DNA of 64,000 bases from Corynebacterium sp. p3-SID1145 (lineage in GTDB: Bacteria > Actinomycetota > Actinomycetes > Mycobacteriales > Mycobacteriaceae). Of this stretch, positions 26,103 to 35,198 are shown piece by piece. Under the pieces are notes generated by a model that made no database searches, was not told where the DNA came from, and saw only the letters and a program-made list of their open reading frames with translations. Within the stretch, counting starts at the first letter, position 1. The number at the start of each line of letters is the position of its first letter. The DNA lies in contig JALXXC010000004.1 in assembly GCA_025144245.1 (NCBI GenBank), positions 149,594-213,593 of the forward strand. Reading direction: 5' to 3'. The position numbers and the translations under genes were made by a program.

Positions 26103-26978
26103 ATGCGTCCAGAGCTTTCTGACTACAATCATCTCTCCGCCGGCAAGGTCCGCGAGATCTACGAGGTCGACGACGACACCTTGCTGATGGTCGCCACCGA
26201 CCGTATTTCCGCGTTCGACTACGCACTTGAGCCGGAAATCCCGGACAAGGGCAAGATCCTCACCTACACCAGCGAGTTCTTCTTCGATCTGCTCGACGGG
26301 GTGCCCAACCACCTCGCGGGCCCGCTCGACGACGAGCGCATCCCGGAAGAAGTCCTCGGCAGCGCTTTCGTGGTGAAGAAGCTGGAGATGATCCCCTTCG
26401 AGTGCGTCGCCCGCGGCTACCTGACTGGGTCGGGCAAGAAGGAATACGACGCAAGCGGCGCTGTCTGCGGCGTCGCCCTGCCGGAGGGCCTGAAGGAAGC
26501 CTCGAAGCTGCCGGAGCCAATCTTCACTCCTGCCACGAAGGCGGAGCAGGGGGAGCACGACGAGAATGTGCGCTTCGAGTACGTCGTCAAGCATGTCGGT
26601 GAGGAGCTGGCTGAGAAGCTGCGCGCGACGACGCTGGACATCTACTCGCGTGCCGCGGAGTACGCGGAGACGCGCGGGATCATTCTGGCGGACACGAAGC
26701 TCGAGTTCGGACTCGATGCCGACGGCACGCTCGTGCTCGCCGACGAAGTCCTCACCCCCGATTCCTCCCGCTACTGGCCCGCGGACTCGTACGAGGAGGG
26801 CGAGAGCCAGCCGAGCTTCGACAAGCAGTACGTGCGCAACTGGCTGACGGGCCCGAAGTCGGGTTGGGACCCGAACGAGGGAACCCCGCCGCCGGAGCTG
26901 CCGGGCTCTGTCGTGGAGGCCACCCGCGACCGCTACATCGAGGCGTACGAGCGCCTGTCGGGCCGCAAGTTCGCTTAA
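26103..26978 (+). CDS. purC: SAICAR synthetase PurC
   Basis: PurC condenses CAIR and aspartate with ATP to make SAICAR, the substrate of PurB encoded just upstream. The 291-residue protein has [27 protein letters not shown] at its start (one motif, positions 13-40), [13 protein letters not shown] near residue 100, and the C-terminal [13 protein letters not shown] nucleotide-binding region. The start at 26103 is supported by the family start (L-S-x-Y-N-H-L) and by the -10 hexamer 7 nt upstream. Confidence 0.96.
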   Translation: MRPELSDYNHLSAGKVREIYEVDDDTLLMVATDRISAFDYALEPEIPDKGKILTYTSEFFFDLLDGVPNHLAGPLDDERIPEEVLGSAFVVKKLEMIPFECVARGYLTGSGKKEYDASGAVCGVALPEGLKEASKLPEPIFTPATKAEQGEHDENVRFEYVVKHVGEELAEKLRATTLDIYSRAAEYAETRGIILADTKLEFGLDADGTLVLADEVLTPDSSRYWPADSYEEGESQPSFDKQYVRNWLTGPKSGWDPNEGTPPPELPGSVVEATRDRYIEAYERLSGRKFA

Positions 26979-27004
26979 AGGACGGGGCGCTACGATCGGT
27001 GGGC

Positions 27005-29134
27005 ATGAGTGAAACGCCCACAGCACCTGTAGCAGCGAAGCACCCGGTGACCCGCACCTTCCACGGTCGCGAGTTCACCGACGATTACGAGTGGTTGCGT
27101 GACAAGGAGTCGCCGGAAACGCTCGCTTATTTGGAGGCGGAGAACGCCTACACGAAGAAGCAGACGGCGCATCTCGATGGCTTGACGGAGACGATCTACA
27201 ACGAGATCAAGTCCCGCGTGAAGGAGACGGACATGTCCGTCCCGCAGCGCCAGGGCGGCTGGTGGTACTACGGCCGCACGGAGGAGGGCAAGAATTACGG
27301 CATCAGCTGCCGCGTGCCTGTCGCGGACGGCAGTGACCCGTGGGCGCCACCGACACTTCCGGATGACGGTTCGGGGCTTCCGGGGGAGCAGGTCCTGCTC
27401 GATTTCAACGCTCTCGCCGACGGCCACGAGTTCTTTTCGGTTGGCGCCTCGAGTGTCAGCATATCGGGCCGCTACCTGGCGTTCTCGACGGACACCACGG
27501 GCGACGAGCGCTTCGACCTCAAGGTCAAGGATCTCGAGACGGGGCAGCTGCTTGAAGATGCCATCCCCGGCGTTTTCTACGGCGCCACCTGGGCCGGTGA
27601 GGACCACCTGTTCTACGTTCGCGTCGATGAGGCATGGCGCCCCCACCAGGTGTGGCGCCACACCCTGGGTTCCCCGGCCAGCGACGATGTGCTCGTCTAC
27701 GAGGAGCCGGACGAGAAATTCGGCGTTGGTGTGGCGGCGGACCGCTCCGAGAGCTACCTGATGATCGTCTCGGGGTCCTCTTTGACCACGGAGTGCCGGG
27801 TGCTGCCGGTGGACACCCCTGAGGGGGACTTCGAGGTGCTCTGGCCGCGTGAGGCGGGAGTGGAGTACACCGTTGATTACGCCGTGGTCGACGGCCAGGC
27901 GAATTGGGTGGTCACGCACAACGCGCACGGCCCCAACTCGTCGGTGGCAGTGTGCCCGGTGCCGGCGGAGGGCCAGGATTTGCCGCCGCTGCGTGAGCTG
28001 GCCGAGCTCCTGCCGCACGACGAGGAGGTGCGCATCGAGGGCACCGACTCCTACCGCGACTTCCTCTTCGTCGCCTACCGCCGGGGCGGGATCGGGCGTC
28101 TCGCGGTGGCGGACCTCGCCGGCGGCATCGGTGAGTTCCGGGAACTCGAATTCGACGAGGAGCTCTACACCGCAGGTCTGGTCGGCAACCCGGAATGGGA
28201 CGCGCCGGTGGTGCGCATCAGCTACACCTCATTCACCCAGCCCGCCCAGGTGCTCGACTACCGGGTCGCCACCGGCGAGCTCACCCTGCTGAAGGAGCAG
28301 GAGGTCCGCGGCGGATACAACCCGGCCGACTACGTCGCCGAGCGCATGTGGGCCACGGCCGAGGACGGCACGAAGGTGCCGATGTCGGTGGTGCGGAGGG
28401 CGGATGCGGACGTCGATAAGCCTGCTCCCTGCTTGCTGTACGGTTACGGGTCCTATGAGGCCTCGACGGATCCCGGGTTCTCCGTCGCGCGGCTGAGCCT
28501 GCTCGACCGTGGCATGGTGTGGGTGTGCGCGCACGTGCGCGGCGGCGGGGAGATGGGCCGCCTGTGGTACGACAACGGCAAGATGCTGAAGAAGAAGAAC
28601 TCGTTCAGAGACTTCGTGGCCTGCGCCGACGCGCTTATCGACGAAGGCCTCACCACCCCGTCCCTCCTCGTCGCCGAAGGCGGCTCCGCCGGCGGTCTGC
28701 TCATGGGCGCTGTCGCGAACCTCGCGCCGGAGAAATTCGCCGGCATTCAGGCCATCGTGCCGTTCGTCGATCCGCTGACCTCGATTTTGAAGCCGGAGCT
28801 GCCGCTGACCGTCGGCGAGTGGGAGGAATGGGGCGACCCGTACCACGACCCGGAGGTCTACGACTACATGGCGGCCTACGCGCCGTACGAGAACGTGGAA
28901 GCGAAGGATTACCCTGATATTCTCGCGGTGACCAGCCTCAACGACACCCGTGTGCTCTACGTCGAGCCCGCGAAGTGGATCGCGAAACTGCGGGCCACGG
29001 CCACCGGTGGGCAGTTCCTGCTCAAAACTGAGATGGCTGCTGGTCACGGCGGTGTCTCCGGGCGTTACGCCAAGTGGAAACAGACCGCGTTCGAGTACGC
29101 GTGGACCCTGACCACAGCAGGTGCCGTGAAATAA
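27005..29134 (+). CDS. ptrB: Oligopeptidase B / prolyl-oligopeptidase family serine peptidase
   Basis: The 709-residue protein has an N-terminal beta-propeller and a C-terminal alpha/beta-hydrolase domain. The nucleophile lies in VAEGGSAGGLLMG, an Asp is expected in VTSLNDTRVLYVEP, and the His lies in AAGHGGVSGRYAKW. The propeller entrance begins with FTDDYEWLRDKESPE, typical of S9A enzymes, and lacks a signal peptide, so it should cleave short peptides after basic residues in the cytoplasm. TACGAT (26991-26996) ends 8 nt before the ATG. It lies between purC and dctA, as in C. glutamicum. Confidence 0.93.
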   Translation: MSETPTAPVAAKHPVTRTFHGREFTDDYEWLRDKESPETLAYLEAENAYTKKQTAHLDGLTETIYNEIKSRVKETDMSVPQRQGGWWYYGRTEEGKNYGISCRVPVADGSDPWAPPTLPDDGSGLPGEQVLLDFNALADGHEFFSVGASSVSISGRYLAFSTDTTGDERFDLKVKDLETGQLLEDAIPGVFYGATWAGEDHLFYVRVDEAWRPHQVWRHTLGSPASDDVLVYEEPDEKFGVGVAADRSESYLMIVSGSSLTTECRVLPVDTPEGDFEVLWPREAGVEYTVDYAVVDGQANWVVTHNAHGPNSSVAVCPVPAEGQDLPPLRELAELLPHDEEVRIEGTDSYRDFLFVAYRRGGIGRLAVADLAGGIGEFRELEFDEELYTAGLVGNPEWDAPVVRISYTSFTQPAQVLDYRVATGELTLLKEQEVRGGYNPADYVAERMWATAEDGTKVPMSVVRRADADVDKPAPCLLYGYGSYEASTDPGFSVARLSLLDRGMVWVCAHVRGGGEMGRLWYDNGKMLKKKNSFRDFVACADALIDEGLTTPSLLVAEGGSAGGLLMGAVANLAPEKFAGIQAIVPFVDPLTSILKPELPLTVGEWEEWGDPYHDPEVYDYMAAYAPYENVEAKDYPDILAVTSLNDTRVLYVEPAKWIAKLRATATGGQFLLKTEMAAGHGGVSGRYAKWKQTAFEYAWTLTTAGAVK

Positions 29135-29220
29135 ATCACAGTAGGCCATCCCGATGGTGGGAATCTCCTTGAAGGGGAGTAATAACGTTCTTAATACTTC
29201 CATTTTTGAGAGGAGGCACG

Positions 29221-30669
29221 ATGTCATCCGTGCACCCCGGCTCCCCAGCCGCAGGCGTTTCACTCGGGCCCCAAATCGCCGAACCCCAGAAGCGCAAAGA
29301 CAACACCCACTGGCTCTACATTGGCGTCATCATCGCCGTGATCGGAGGCATCGCCCTCGGTCTCATTGCCCCTGACTTCGCAGTGAAGCTCAAGCCGGTC
29401 GGCGACACGTTCGTCTCGCTGATCTCGATGATTGTCGGCCCGATCATCTTCTGCACCATCGTCCTCGGCATCGGTTCCGTCCGCTCAGCCGCGACGGTGG
29501 GCAAGACCGGTGGCCTGGCCCTGATGTACTTCGTCGTCATGTCCACCATCGCTTTGGCCGTCGGCCTGGGCGTGGGCAACCTGATCAAGCCGGGCGAGGG
29601 TCTCGGCCTCCACGCGGATCCGTCGGCTGGCGCGAAATATGCCGAAAAAGCGAGCGAATCCGGCGGCCTGACGGAGTTCATCCAGAGCATTGTCCCGGAC
29701 ACCTTCTTCAGCGCGTTCGTCTCCGGCTCCATCCTCCAGGTCCTGTTCATCGGCCTGCTCGTGGGCTTCGCGGTGCAGTCGCTGGGCAAGCAGGGCGAGC
29801 CGATCCTCGGCTTCGTCGCCCACCTGCAGAAGCTGATCTTCAAGATCCTCGGCTGGATCCTGTGGCTCGCGCCGATCGGTGCCTTCGGTGCCATGGCCGC
29901 CGTCGTGGGCAAGACCGGCTTCCAGGCGGTCGTGCAGATGTTCGTGCTCATGCTCGCCTTCTACATCACCTGCTTCATCTTCGTCTTCGGCGTGCTGGGC
30001 ACGGTGCTGTGGGTGGTCACCCGCGTTTCACCGTTCGCACTGTTCAAGTACCTCGGGCGTGAGTTCCTGCTCATCCTGGCGACTTCGTCGTCCGAGTCGG
30101 CCCTGCCGAACCTCATGCGCAAGATGGACCACCTCGGTGTGGACAAGTCCACCGTGGGCATCGTCGTGCCCACCGGCTACTCCTTCAACCTCGACGGCAC
30201 GGCTATCTACTTGACCATGGCGTCCATCTTCATCGCCGATGCCATGAACATGCCGATGAACATGACCGAGCAGATCTCCCTGCTGGTCTTCATGATCATC
30301 GCCTCCAAGGGTGCGGCGGGCGTCACCGGAGCCGGTCTGGCCACCCTGGCCGCCGGCCTGCAGGCCTTCCGGCCCGACCTGCTTTCCGGTGTGGGCATCA
30401 TCGTCGGCATCGACCGCTTCATGTCCGAGGCCCGCGCCCTGACCAACTTCGCCGGCAACTCCATTGCCACCCTCGTCGTGGGCACCTGGACGAAGACCGT
30501 CGACCATGACCGTGTCAAGAAGGTGCTCTCCGGCGAGATCCCCTACGTCGCAGTTGACGACGACAGCCACGTCGATCTGTCGAACCCGACCGTGGAGAAC
30601 CCGGCTACCGCGCACCTGCAGCCCACCCCGCAGGTGGACCTGACGCAGTACAACAAGCCGCCCCAGTAA
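29221..30669 (+). CDS. dctA: C4-dicarboxylate:cation symporter DctA
   Basis: This 482-residue DAACS-family carrier has eight hydrophobic helices and two re-entrant loops, with the signatures TSSSESALPNLMRKM (hairpin 1) and GYSFNLDGTAIYLTMA, and ASKGAAGVTGAG (hairpin 2). The family takes up succinate, fumarate, malate or glutamate; the C. glutamicum gene at this position is dctA. A strong AGGAGG at 29211-29216 fixes the ATG at 29221. A -10-like TAATACT near 29193 gives a short leader. The C-terminal 45 residues form a polar cytoplasmic tail. Confidence 0.88.
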   Translation: MSSVHPGSPAAGVSLGPQIAEPQKRKDNTHWLYIGVIIAVIGGIALGLIAPDFAVKLKPVGDTFVSLISMIVGPIIFCTIVLGIGSVRSAATVGKTGGLALMYFVVMSTIALAVGLGVGNLIKPGEGLGLHADPSAGAKYAEKASESGGLTEFIQSIVPDTFFSAFVSGSILQVLFIGLLVGFAVQSLGKQGEPILGFVAHLQKLIFKILGWILWLAPIGAFGAMAAVVGKTGFQAVVQMFVLMLAFYITCFIFVFGVLGTVLWVVTRVSPFALFKYLGREFLLILATSSSESALPNLMRKMDHLGVDKSTVGIVVPTGYSFNLDGTAIYLTMASIFIADAMNMPMNMTEQISLLVFMIIASKGAAGVTGAGLATLAAGLQAFRPDLLSGVGIIVGIDRFMSEARALTNFAGNSIATLVVGTWTKTVDHDRVKKVLSGEIPYVAVDDDSHVDLSNPTVENPATAHLQPTPQVDLTQYNKPPQ

Positions 30670-30699
30670 CCGCGGCCTCTGCGCCCGACGCTGCCTGAC

Positions 30700-30726
30700 G
30701 CCCCCGCTCGCTCGCCGAGCGGGGGC
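30700..30726 (+). terminator. Terminator-like hairpin after dctA
   Basis: GCCCCCGCTCG and CGAGCGGGGGC make an 11-bp GC-rich stem with a 5-nt loop. There is no T-tract, so it may end transcription weakly or protect the mRNA 3' end. Confidence 0.6.
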
Positions 30727-30739
30727 GGTGCTGTGGACG

Positions 30740-30745
30740 TAGAAT
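30740..30745 (+). promoter_or_regulatory. -10 element of the deacetylase-fold gene
   Basis: TAGAAT ends exactly 7 nt before the ATG at 30753. It overlaps an in-frame ATG at 30744, which argues against that upstream start. Confidence 0.55.
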
Positions 30746-30752
30746 GAAGCCC

Positions 30753-31427
30753 ATGTCCCGCCACCTGCTCGTCTCCGTTTCCTCGATCTTCGACGAAACC
30801 AGGAAAGACGTGCAGAAGCTTGTCGGCGACCTCGAGCGGGAGGGGATCCCGGTGTCGTTGCTGGTGGCGCCGCACATCGATAAGAAGTGGCACCTGGCCA
30901 AGGACGACAAAACCAGGGGTTGGCTCAAGGAACAGATGGATGCCGGGCGCGGCCTCATTCTCAACGGTTTCGACCAGCCAGTCCAGGGCCGCCGCGCCGA
31001 ATTCGCCAACCTCGAAGTCCACGAGGCCAAACTGCGCCTTAAGGGGGCGACGCGGCAGATGGAGAAGCTCGGCTTCGAGCTGGACACCTTCGCCCCGCCG
31101 CGCTGGCGCATGTCGGATGGCACTCTCGAGGCTCTGCAGAAATTCGATTTCCGCCTCGCCGCGTCCACCCAGGGCGTCCACTTCCTCCGCACCGGGGACG
31201 TGGTTTACTCCCGCAACCTGTCGGTCGGCGAGGGCTTCGGCGCCGCCGGCTGGTGGCGCCGCAACATCATCGATGCCGCGGTACGCAGCGCCAAACGCGG
31301 CAACACAGTGCGCCTCTCCGTTTCGGGCAGGAACCTGTCGAAGAAGAAGGTCCGCGACGACTTCGTCGCCGCCGCAGTCGCGGCCGCGGGGAAGGGCCTA
31401 GAGCCGGTGAGTTACCGGGACCTGTAG
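30753..31427 (+). CDS. DUF2334-type polysaccharide-deacetylase-fold protein
   Basis: The 224-residue protein starts SRHLLVSVSSIFDETRKDV and continues with IPVSLLVAPH, LILNGFDQPV, and FAPPRWRMSDGTLEAL, the strand order of DUF2334 proteins, which share the NodB/polysaccharide-deacetylase barrel. In place of an early catalytic Asp-Asp it has SIFDE, with a further His in VAPHID. No signal peptide is seen, so a cytoplasmic substrate or non-enzymatic role is possible. It stops one base before the zinc importer gene ends on the other strand. Confidence 0.7.
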   Translation: MSRHLLVSVSSIFDETRKDVQKLVGDLEREGIPVSLLVAPHIDKKWHLAKDDKTRGWLKEQMDAGRGLILNGFDQPVQGRRAEFANLEVHEAKLRLKGATRQMEKLGFELDTFAPPRWRMSDGTLEALQKFDFRLAASTQGVHFLRTGDVVYSRNLSVGEGFGAAGWWRRNIIDAAVRSAKRGNTVRLSVSGRNLSKKKVRDDFVAAAVAAAGKGLEPVSYRDL

Positions 31428-32276
31428 CTAGCGCGTTCCCCCGATGCGGCGCCGCTGTACCCTGCCGATCAGCCGGCACAGCAGGTAAATGCCGAAAGAG
31501 ATGAAAGCCACGAACACGCTCACCGGCAGGCCCGGCGCCAGGGAGAGCACCATGCCGCCGACGGCGGAGACCTCGGCGATCACGACCGACCAGACGATGG
31601 CGCGCACCGGACTGCCGGTGATTTGGGTGGCGGCGGCACCGGGGGTGATGAGCAGGGACATCACGAGCAGCGCACCCACGATCTGCACGGACTGGGCAGA
31701 GGCGATGCCCACCAGGATGGCGAACAGCACCGACATGGCCCGCACATTGACCCCGGCCGCCGCGGCCATGACGGGGTCGGCGGAGGCGAACAGCAGGGGA
31801 CGCCACAGAACCGCCACCGCCGCCACAACGAGTACTGTGGTGCCGACGAGCAGCCACAGATTCTGCCCCGAGATGCCGACGATCTGGCCTGTCAACAGCG
31901 CCAGCGCCTGGTTGGAGTTGCCGGGGTAGAGGTGGATGAACAGCACGGATAGGCCCATGCCGAAGCTCATCACGACGCCGACTGCGGAGTCCTGCTGACC
32001 ACGGAAGCCGAGCGCCGCCAGCACCACCGCGGCGACGACTGCTCCAGCCACCGCGCCGAACCCGACATTCGCCCCGAAGAGCAGCGCCGCGGAAGCACCC
32101 ATCAGGGCCAGCTCCGAGGTTGCGTGGACGGAGAACGACATTTGCCGGACCACGATCAGCGGGGCCATCACACCCGAGAGCAAGCCGAGCAGTGCGCAGG
32201 CGATGAGGGTGACCTGAACGAAGTCGAGGCCGAGCAGGTACTGCGTCGTGTCCAGGGTCGTGTCCAGGGCGTTCAC
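31428..32276 (-). CDS. znuB: Zinc/manganese ABC transporter permease
   Basis: The 282-residue integral membrane protein belongs to the ABC-3 permease family of metal importers: about eight hydrophobic segments, VVRQMSFSVHATSELALMG near residue 45 and ALLVMSLLITPGAAA near residue 205 (the coupling-loop region). It starts at a GTG that overlaps the znuC stop by 4 bp, so the two are translationally coupled. With the adjacent ATPase and the His-rich binding protein it forms a complete importer. The Zur-type operators upstream favour zinc over manganese. Confidence 0.9.
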   Translation of the reverse strand: MNALDTTLDTTQYLLGLDFVQVTLIACALLGLLSGVMAPLIVVRQMSFSVHATSELALMGASAALLFGANVGFGAVAGAVVAAVVLAALGFRGQQDSAVGVVMSFGMGLSVLFIHLYPGNSNQALALLTGQIVGISGQNLWLLVGTTVLVVAAVAVLWRPLLFASADPVMAAAAGVNVRAMSVLFAILVGIASAQSVQIVGALLVMSLLITPGAAATQITGSPVRAIVWSVVIAEVSAVGGMVLSLAPGLPVSVFVAFISFGIYLLCRLIGRVQRRRIGGTR

Positions 32277-32992
32277 AGGACCACCATCCTTCCGTTGGCC
32301 TCGACGACATCCACGTGCGTTCCGTAGAGCTCGCTCAGCACGTCGGAACGCATGACCTCATCGACAGTGCCCACGACGTGGCCTTCCGGACCGAGGTAGA
32401 GCACCCTGTCGACGACCGCCAGGAACGGGTTGATCGAGTGCGTCACGCACAGCACCGCGGCACCGAGGGAATCGAGCCGGGACACGGTCTCCCTTTCGCG
32501 GGCGAGGTCGAGGGAGAGGAGGGGTTCGTCGGCAAGCATGAGCTCCGGCTCGCTGGCCAGTGCCTGGGCTTGGCGGATGAGCTGCTGCTGGCCGCCCGAC
32601 AAAAGGCCCACGCGCTGATCCGCGAAATGGGAGGCACCCACGCGTTCCAGGAGTTCGTCGACCTTGCCTGCCGGCGGCCGCCGGTGAGTAATGCCGTGCG
32701 CGCACGCCAGCGAGACGAGGTCGCGGCCGCGGACGGGCAGGTCGGCGGGGAACATGTGCTGCTGCGGGATGAACCCCACGCGTCCGGCCGTCCGCACGGT
32801 GCCGGCGGTGAGCTTGCGCGTGCCCAGGATTGTGCGCAGCAGCGTCGATTTGCCCACGCCGTTCGGGCCGAGGACAGCGATGAATTCACCGCGCCGCACC
32901 TCGAGATCGAGGCCGGACCACAGCGGGTCCACGGCGGCACCGGTGAATTCGAGCACCACGGGGTTCGCGGCAGGGGAGGCGGAAGAAGTCAC
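32273..32992 (-). CDS. znuC: Zinc ABC transporter ATPase
   Basis: The 239-residue ABC ATPase has Walker A GPNGVGKST, Q-loop VGFIPQQHMFP, the signature LLSGGQQQLIRQAQAL (LSGGQ), Walker B ELMLADEPLLSLD and the switch His in VTHSINP. It drives metal uptake with the permease encoded immediately downstream. A gap of 65 bp separates it from znuA and contains a second possible Zur box, so znuCB may be controlled partly on its own. Confidence 0.92.
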   Translation of the reverse strand: MTSSASPAANPVVLEFTGAAVDPLWSGLDLEVRRGEFIAVLGPNGVGKSTLLRTILGTRKLTAGTVRTAGRVGFIPQQHMFPADLPVRGRDLVSLACAHGITHRRPPAGKVDELLERVGASHFADQRVGLLSGGQQQLIRQAQALASEPELMLADEPLLSLDLARERETVSRLDSLGAAVLCVTHSINPFLAVVDRVLYLGPEGHVVGTVDEVMRSDVLSELYGTHVDVVEANGRMVVL

Positions 32993-33011
32993 TGTCTGAT
33001 CAAACCACTGC

Positions 33012-33026
33012 TGAAAATCGATTTCA
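33012..33026 (-). promoter_or_regulatory. Possible second Zur-type box before znuC
   Basis: TGAAAATCGATTTCA is an imperfect 15-bp dyad, 19 bp before the znuC start. It resembles the perfect box upstream of znuA but mismatches at two inner positions. Confidence 0.4.
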
Positions 33027-33057
33027 ATCGTGGGGGCCTGCGCAAGGGCAGGCGTCG

Positions 33058-34143
33058 TTAAGCGGCGTGCTCGTCGTGGTCGTGCCCGCTGTGGTCGCCC
33101 TCGCCCTCCTCGTCGTGCGGAAGCGCGTTGACCGTGTTGGCGAGCTCATCGACAACTTGATCGAAGTAGTCGAGGAAATCCGTGCCCTCCGGCGGGGTCT
33201 CGCGGATCTCGACGATCGGCACGTTGTTCTCCCGCGCTGCGTTAGCCAGCTGCTCCGTGGCGCTGTTGGTGCTCTGCGGGTTCACGATGAGCACCTCGAC
33301 GTGCCCGGCCTTGATCTCGTCGAGGAACGCGGCGATGTCCTGCACGGACGGCTCGGCCTCGTTGATGGTGGCCTTCATGTAGCCCTCCGGGGTGATGTCG
33401 TGGATCTCGGTGTCCCACACCAGCGGGGCGGCGATCGGCTCGGTCATCGCGATGTGCGTGTGCGGCAGAGCGGCGAGCTTCTCCTCGACCGCGTCCATGC
33501 GCTTGTCGACATCCTCCGTCGACCCGCCGGCTTTCTCCTTCACCCCAGCAGCGACTTTCTTGACCCGGTCCGGCGAGAACCACGCGTGCTCGAGCTCGCT
33601 CGGGTCTCCCGGGATGGCGTGGTCATGGCCGTCATGGCCATCATCGTGGTCGCCGTGGCCCTGCTCCTCGGCGTGGTCGTGGGTGTCGCTGCCCTCGGAC
33701 TCGCCGTGGTCGTGGCCCTCGTGGTCGTGCTCGTGCTTGTGGGCCTCGGCCTCTTCCTTGCTCACGAGGGGGATGGCGTGGACGATGCGGTCCTGCTCGG
33801 CGACGGTGTAGAGACTCGCGTCGTAGGGCCCGCCGTTGGCGACGAGGGTGCCGGCTTCGCGGACGCGGGCGAGGTCCTTGGCGGAGGGCTCGAAGTGGTG
33901 CGGGTCGATGTCGGCGCCGTTGATCACGGCTTCGACTTCGTTGCCGGTGACGGCGGAGGCGACGTCTGCCCACACCGGGGTGGTGGCGAGGATGCCGGAG
34001 GAATCCGCTGCCGCGCTGTTGGTGCTGTCGGCGCCGGACGCGGAGGTGTCCGCGCTGTCGGAGGAGCAGGCGGTGAGGCCTGCGCCGGCGAGGAGTGCGG
34101 CGGCTACGGCGGGGAGGGATCGGTGAAGATTGCGTTTCTGCAT
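33058..34143 (-). CDS. znuA: Zinc-binding lipoprotein of the ZnuA cluster A-I family
   Basis: The 361-residue protein has a signal peptide with lipobox LTAC, and the metal-binding DPHHFEPS near residue 80. A His/Asp/Glu-rich loop at roughly residues 133-175 (HKHEHDHEGHDHGE and similar) is typical of ZnuA and thought to collect zinc. A second His-rich stretch forms the C-terminus (HSGHDHDEHAA). The conserved EHAWFSPDRVKKVA and NPQSTN segments continue the fold. It captures extracellular zinc for ZnuBC. The perfect Zur-type palindrome lies 20 bp upstream of the ATG. Confidence 0.93.
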   Translation of the reverse strand: MQKRNLHRSLPAVAAALLAGAGLTACSSDSADTSASGADSTNSAAADSSGILATTPVWADVASAVTGNEVEAVINGADIDPHHFEPSAKDLARVREAGTLVANGGPYDASLYTVAEQDRIVHAIPLVSKEEAEAHKHEHDHEGHDHGESEGSDTHDHAEEQGHGDHDDGHDGHDHAIPGDPSELEHAWFSPDRVKKVAAGVKEKAGGSTEDVDKRMDAVEEKLAALPHTHIAMTEPIAAPLVWDTEIHDITPEGYMKATINEAEPSVQDIAAFLDEIKAGHVEVLIVNPQSTNSATEQLANAARENNVPIVEIRETPPEGTDFLDYFDQVVDELANTVNALPHDEEGEGDHSGHDHDEHAA

Positions 34144-34163
34144 GGGGAATATCTAACCAGTAA

Positions 34164-34178
34164 TGAAAACTGTTTTCA
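34164..34178 (-). promoter_or_regulatory. Zur operator upstream of znuA
   Basis: TGAAAAC-T-GTTTTCA is a perfect 7-1-7 palindrome located 20 bp upstream of the znuA ATG. Its form and target fit the Fur-family zinc repressor Zur. It lies where the znuA promoter should be. Confidence 0.8.
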
Positions 34179-34273
34179 ACTCGTTTTCGTGTGGTCGTCG
34201 GGGAGGGGTGGTGGCCGGGTCGTCCGATATACTGACGGGCGTCTTCAGACCTCCCAGACTGTGAAGGAATCTC

Positions 34274-34516
34274 ATGGCACGAGTCGTTGTCAATGTCATG
34301 CCCAAGGCCGAAATTCTGGATCCGCAAGGACAGGCCGTGCACCGTGCGCTGGGGCGCATCGGGGTGAACGGGGTGACGGATGTTCGCCAAGGTAAGCGCT
34401 TCGAGCTCGAGGTGGCTGACTCTGTCACGGACGAGGAGCTGCAGCGCGTCGCTGAGACGCTGCTCGCCAACACCGTGATCGAGGACTTCTCCATCGTGCG
34501 GGAGGACGCCCAGTGA
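34274..34516 (+). CDS. purS: FGAM synthetase subunit PurS
   Basis: PurS is the small subunit that bridges PurQ and PurL in the three-part FGAR amidotransferase. The 80-residue protein shows the usual start [18 protein letters not shown], followed by [25 protein letters not shown] (34263-34268) is the RBS and TATACT (34228-34233) a likely -10, giving a leader of about 35 nt. It overlaps purQ by 4 bp and opens the purSQL operon. Confidence 0.95.
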   Translation: MARVVVNVMPKAEILDPQGQAVHRALGRIGVNGVTDVRQGKRFELEVADSVTDEELQRVAETLLANTVIEDFSIVREDAQ

Positions 34517-35193
34517 GCGCGACCATCGGCGTAATCACCTTCCCAGGCACGCTTGACGATGTTGATGCGTTGCGCGCCGTCCGCCTCGCCGGGGCGGAGC
34601 CGAAGGCGCTCTGGCATGCCGACGAAGATTTGACCGGCGTCGACGCCGTCATCGTCCCCGGTGGCTTCTCCTACGGTGACTACCTGCGCTCCGGCGCGAT
34701 CGCCGCGATGGCCCCGATGATGAAGGCTGTCGTCGAGGCCGCAGGAAAAGGCATGCCGGTACTGGGCATCTGCAACGGGTTCCAGATCCTCACCGAGTCC
34801 GGCTTGCTGCCGGGAGCCCTGACCCGCAACAAGGGCCTGCACTTCCACTGCACCGACACCTACCTCGAGGTGGCCAACGCCGAGACAGCGTGGACCAGCG
34901 AGTTCGAGGCGGGCCAGAAGATTCTCATCCCGGCGAAGCACGGCGAGGGGCGCTTCCAGGCGGCCCCGGAGACGATCGAGGCGCTGGAGGCGGAGGGCCG
35001 GGTGGTCTTCCGCTACACCGACAACTTCAACGGCTCGATCAACGGAATCGCTGGTGTGACCAGTGAGAACCGCCGTGTTGTCGGGCTCATGCCGCACCCG
35101 GAGCATGCCATCGACCTGCTGACCGGGCCGTCCACCGACGGGCTGGGTCTGATCCAGTCCGCCATCGCCGAAATCTCGAAGATCGGAGCCTGA
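34513..35193 (+). CDS. purQ: FGAM synthetase subunit PurQ (glutaminase)
   Basis: PurQ hydrolyses glutamine and passes ammonia to PurL for FGAR to FGAM conversion. The 226-residue class I glutamine amidotransferase has the nucleophile Cys87 in VLGICNGFQ, the oxyanion segment [11 protein letters not shown], and His/Glu in MPHPEHA near the C-terminus. The GTG start overlaps the purS stop (GTGA). purL starts 5 bp downstream, so all three subunits are translated from one mRNA. Confidence 0.96.
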   Translation: MSATIGVITFPGTLDDVDALRAVRLAGAEPKALWHADEDLTGVDAVIVPGGFSYGDYLRSGAIAAMAPMMKAVVEAAGKGMPVLGICNGFQILTESGLLPGALTRNKGLHFHCTDTYLEVANAETAWTSEFEAGQKILIPAKHGEGRFQAAPETIEALEAEGRVVFRYTDNFNGSINGIAGVTSENRRVVGLMPHPEHAIDLLTGPSTDGLGLIQSAIAEISKIGA

Positions 35194-35198
35194 TCCGC

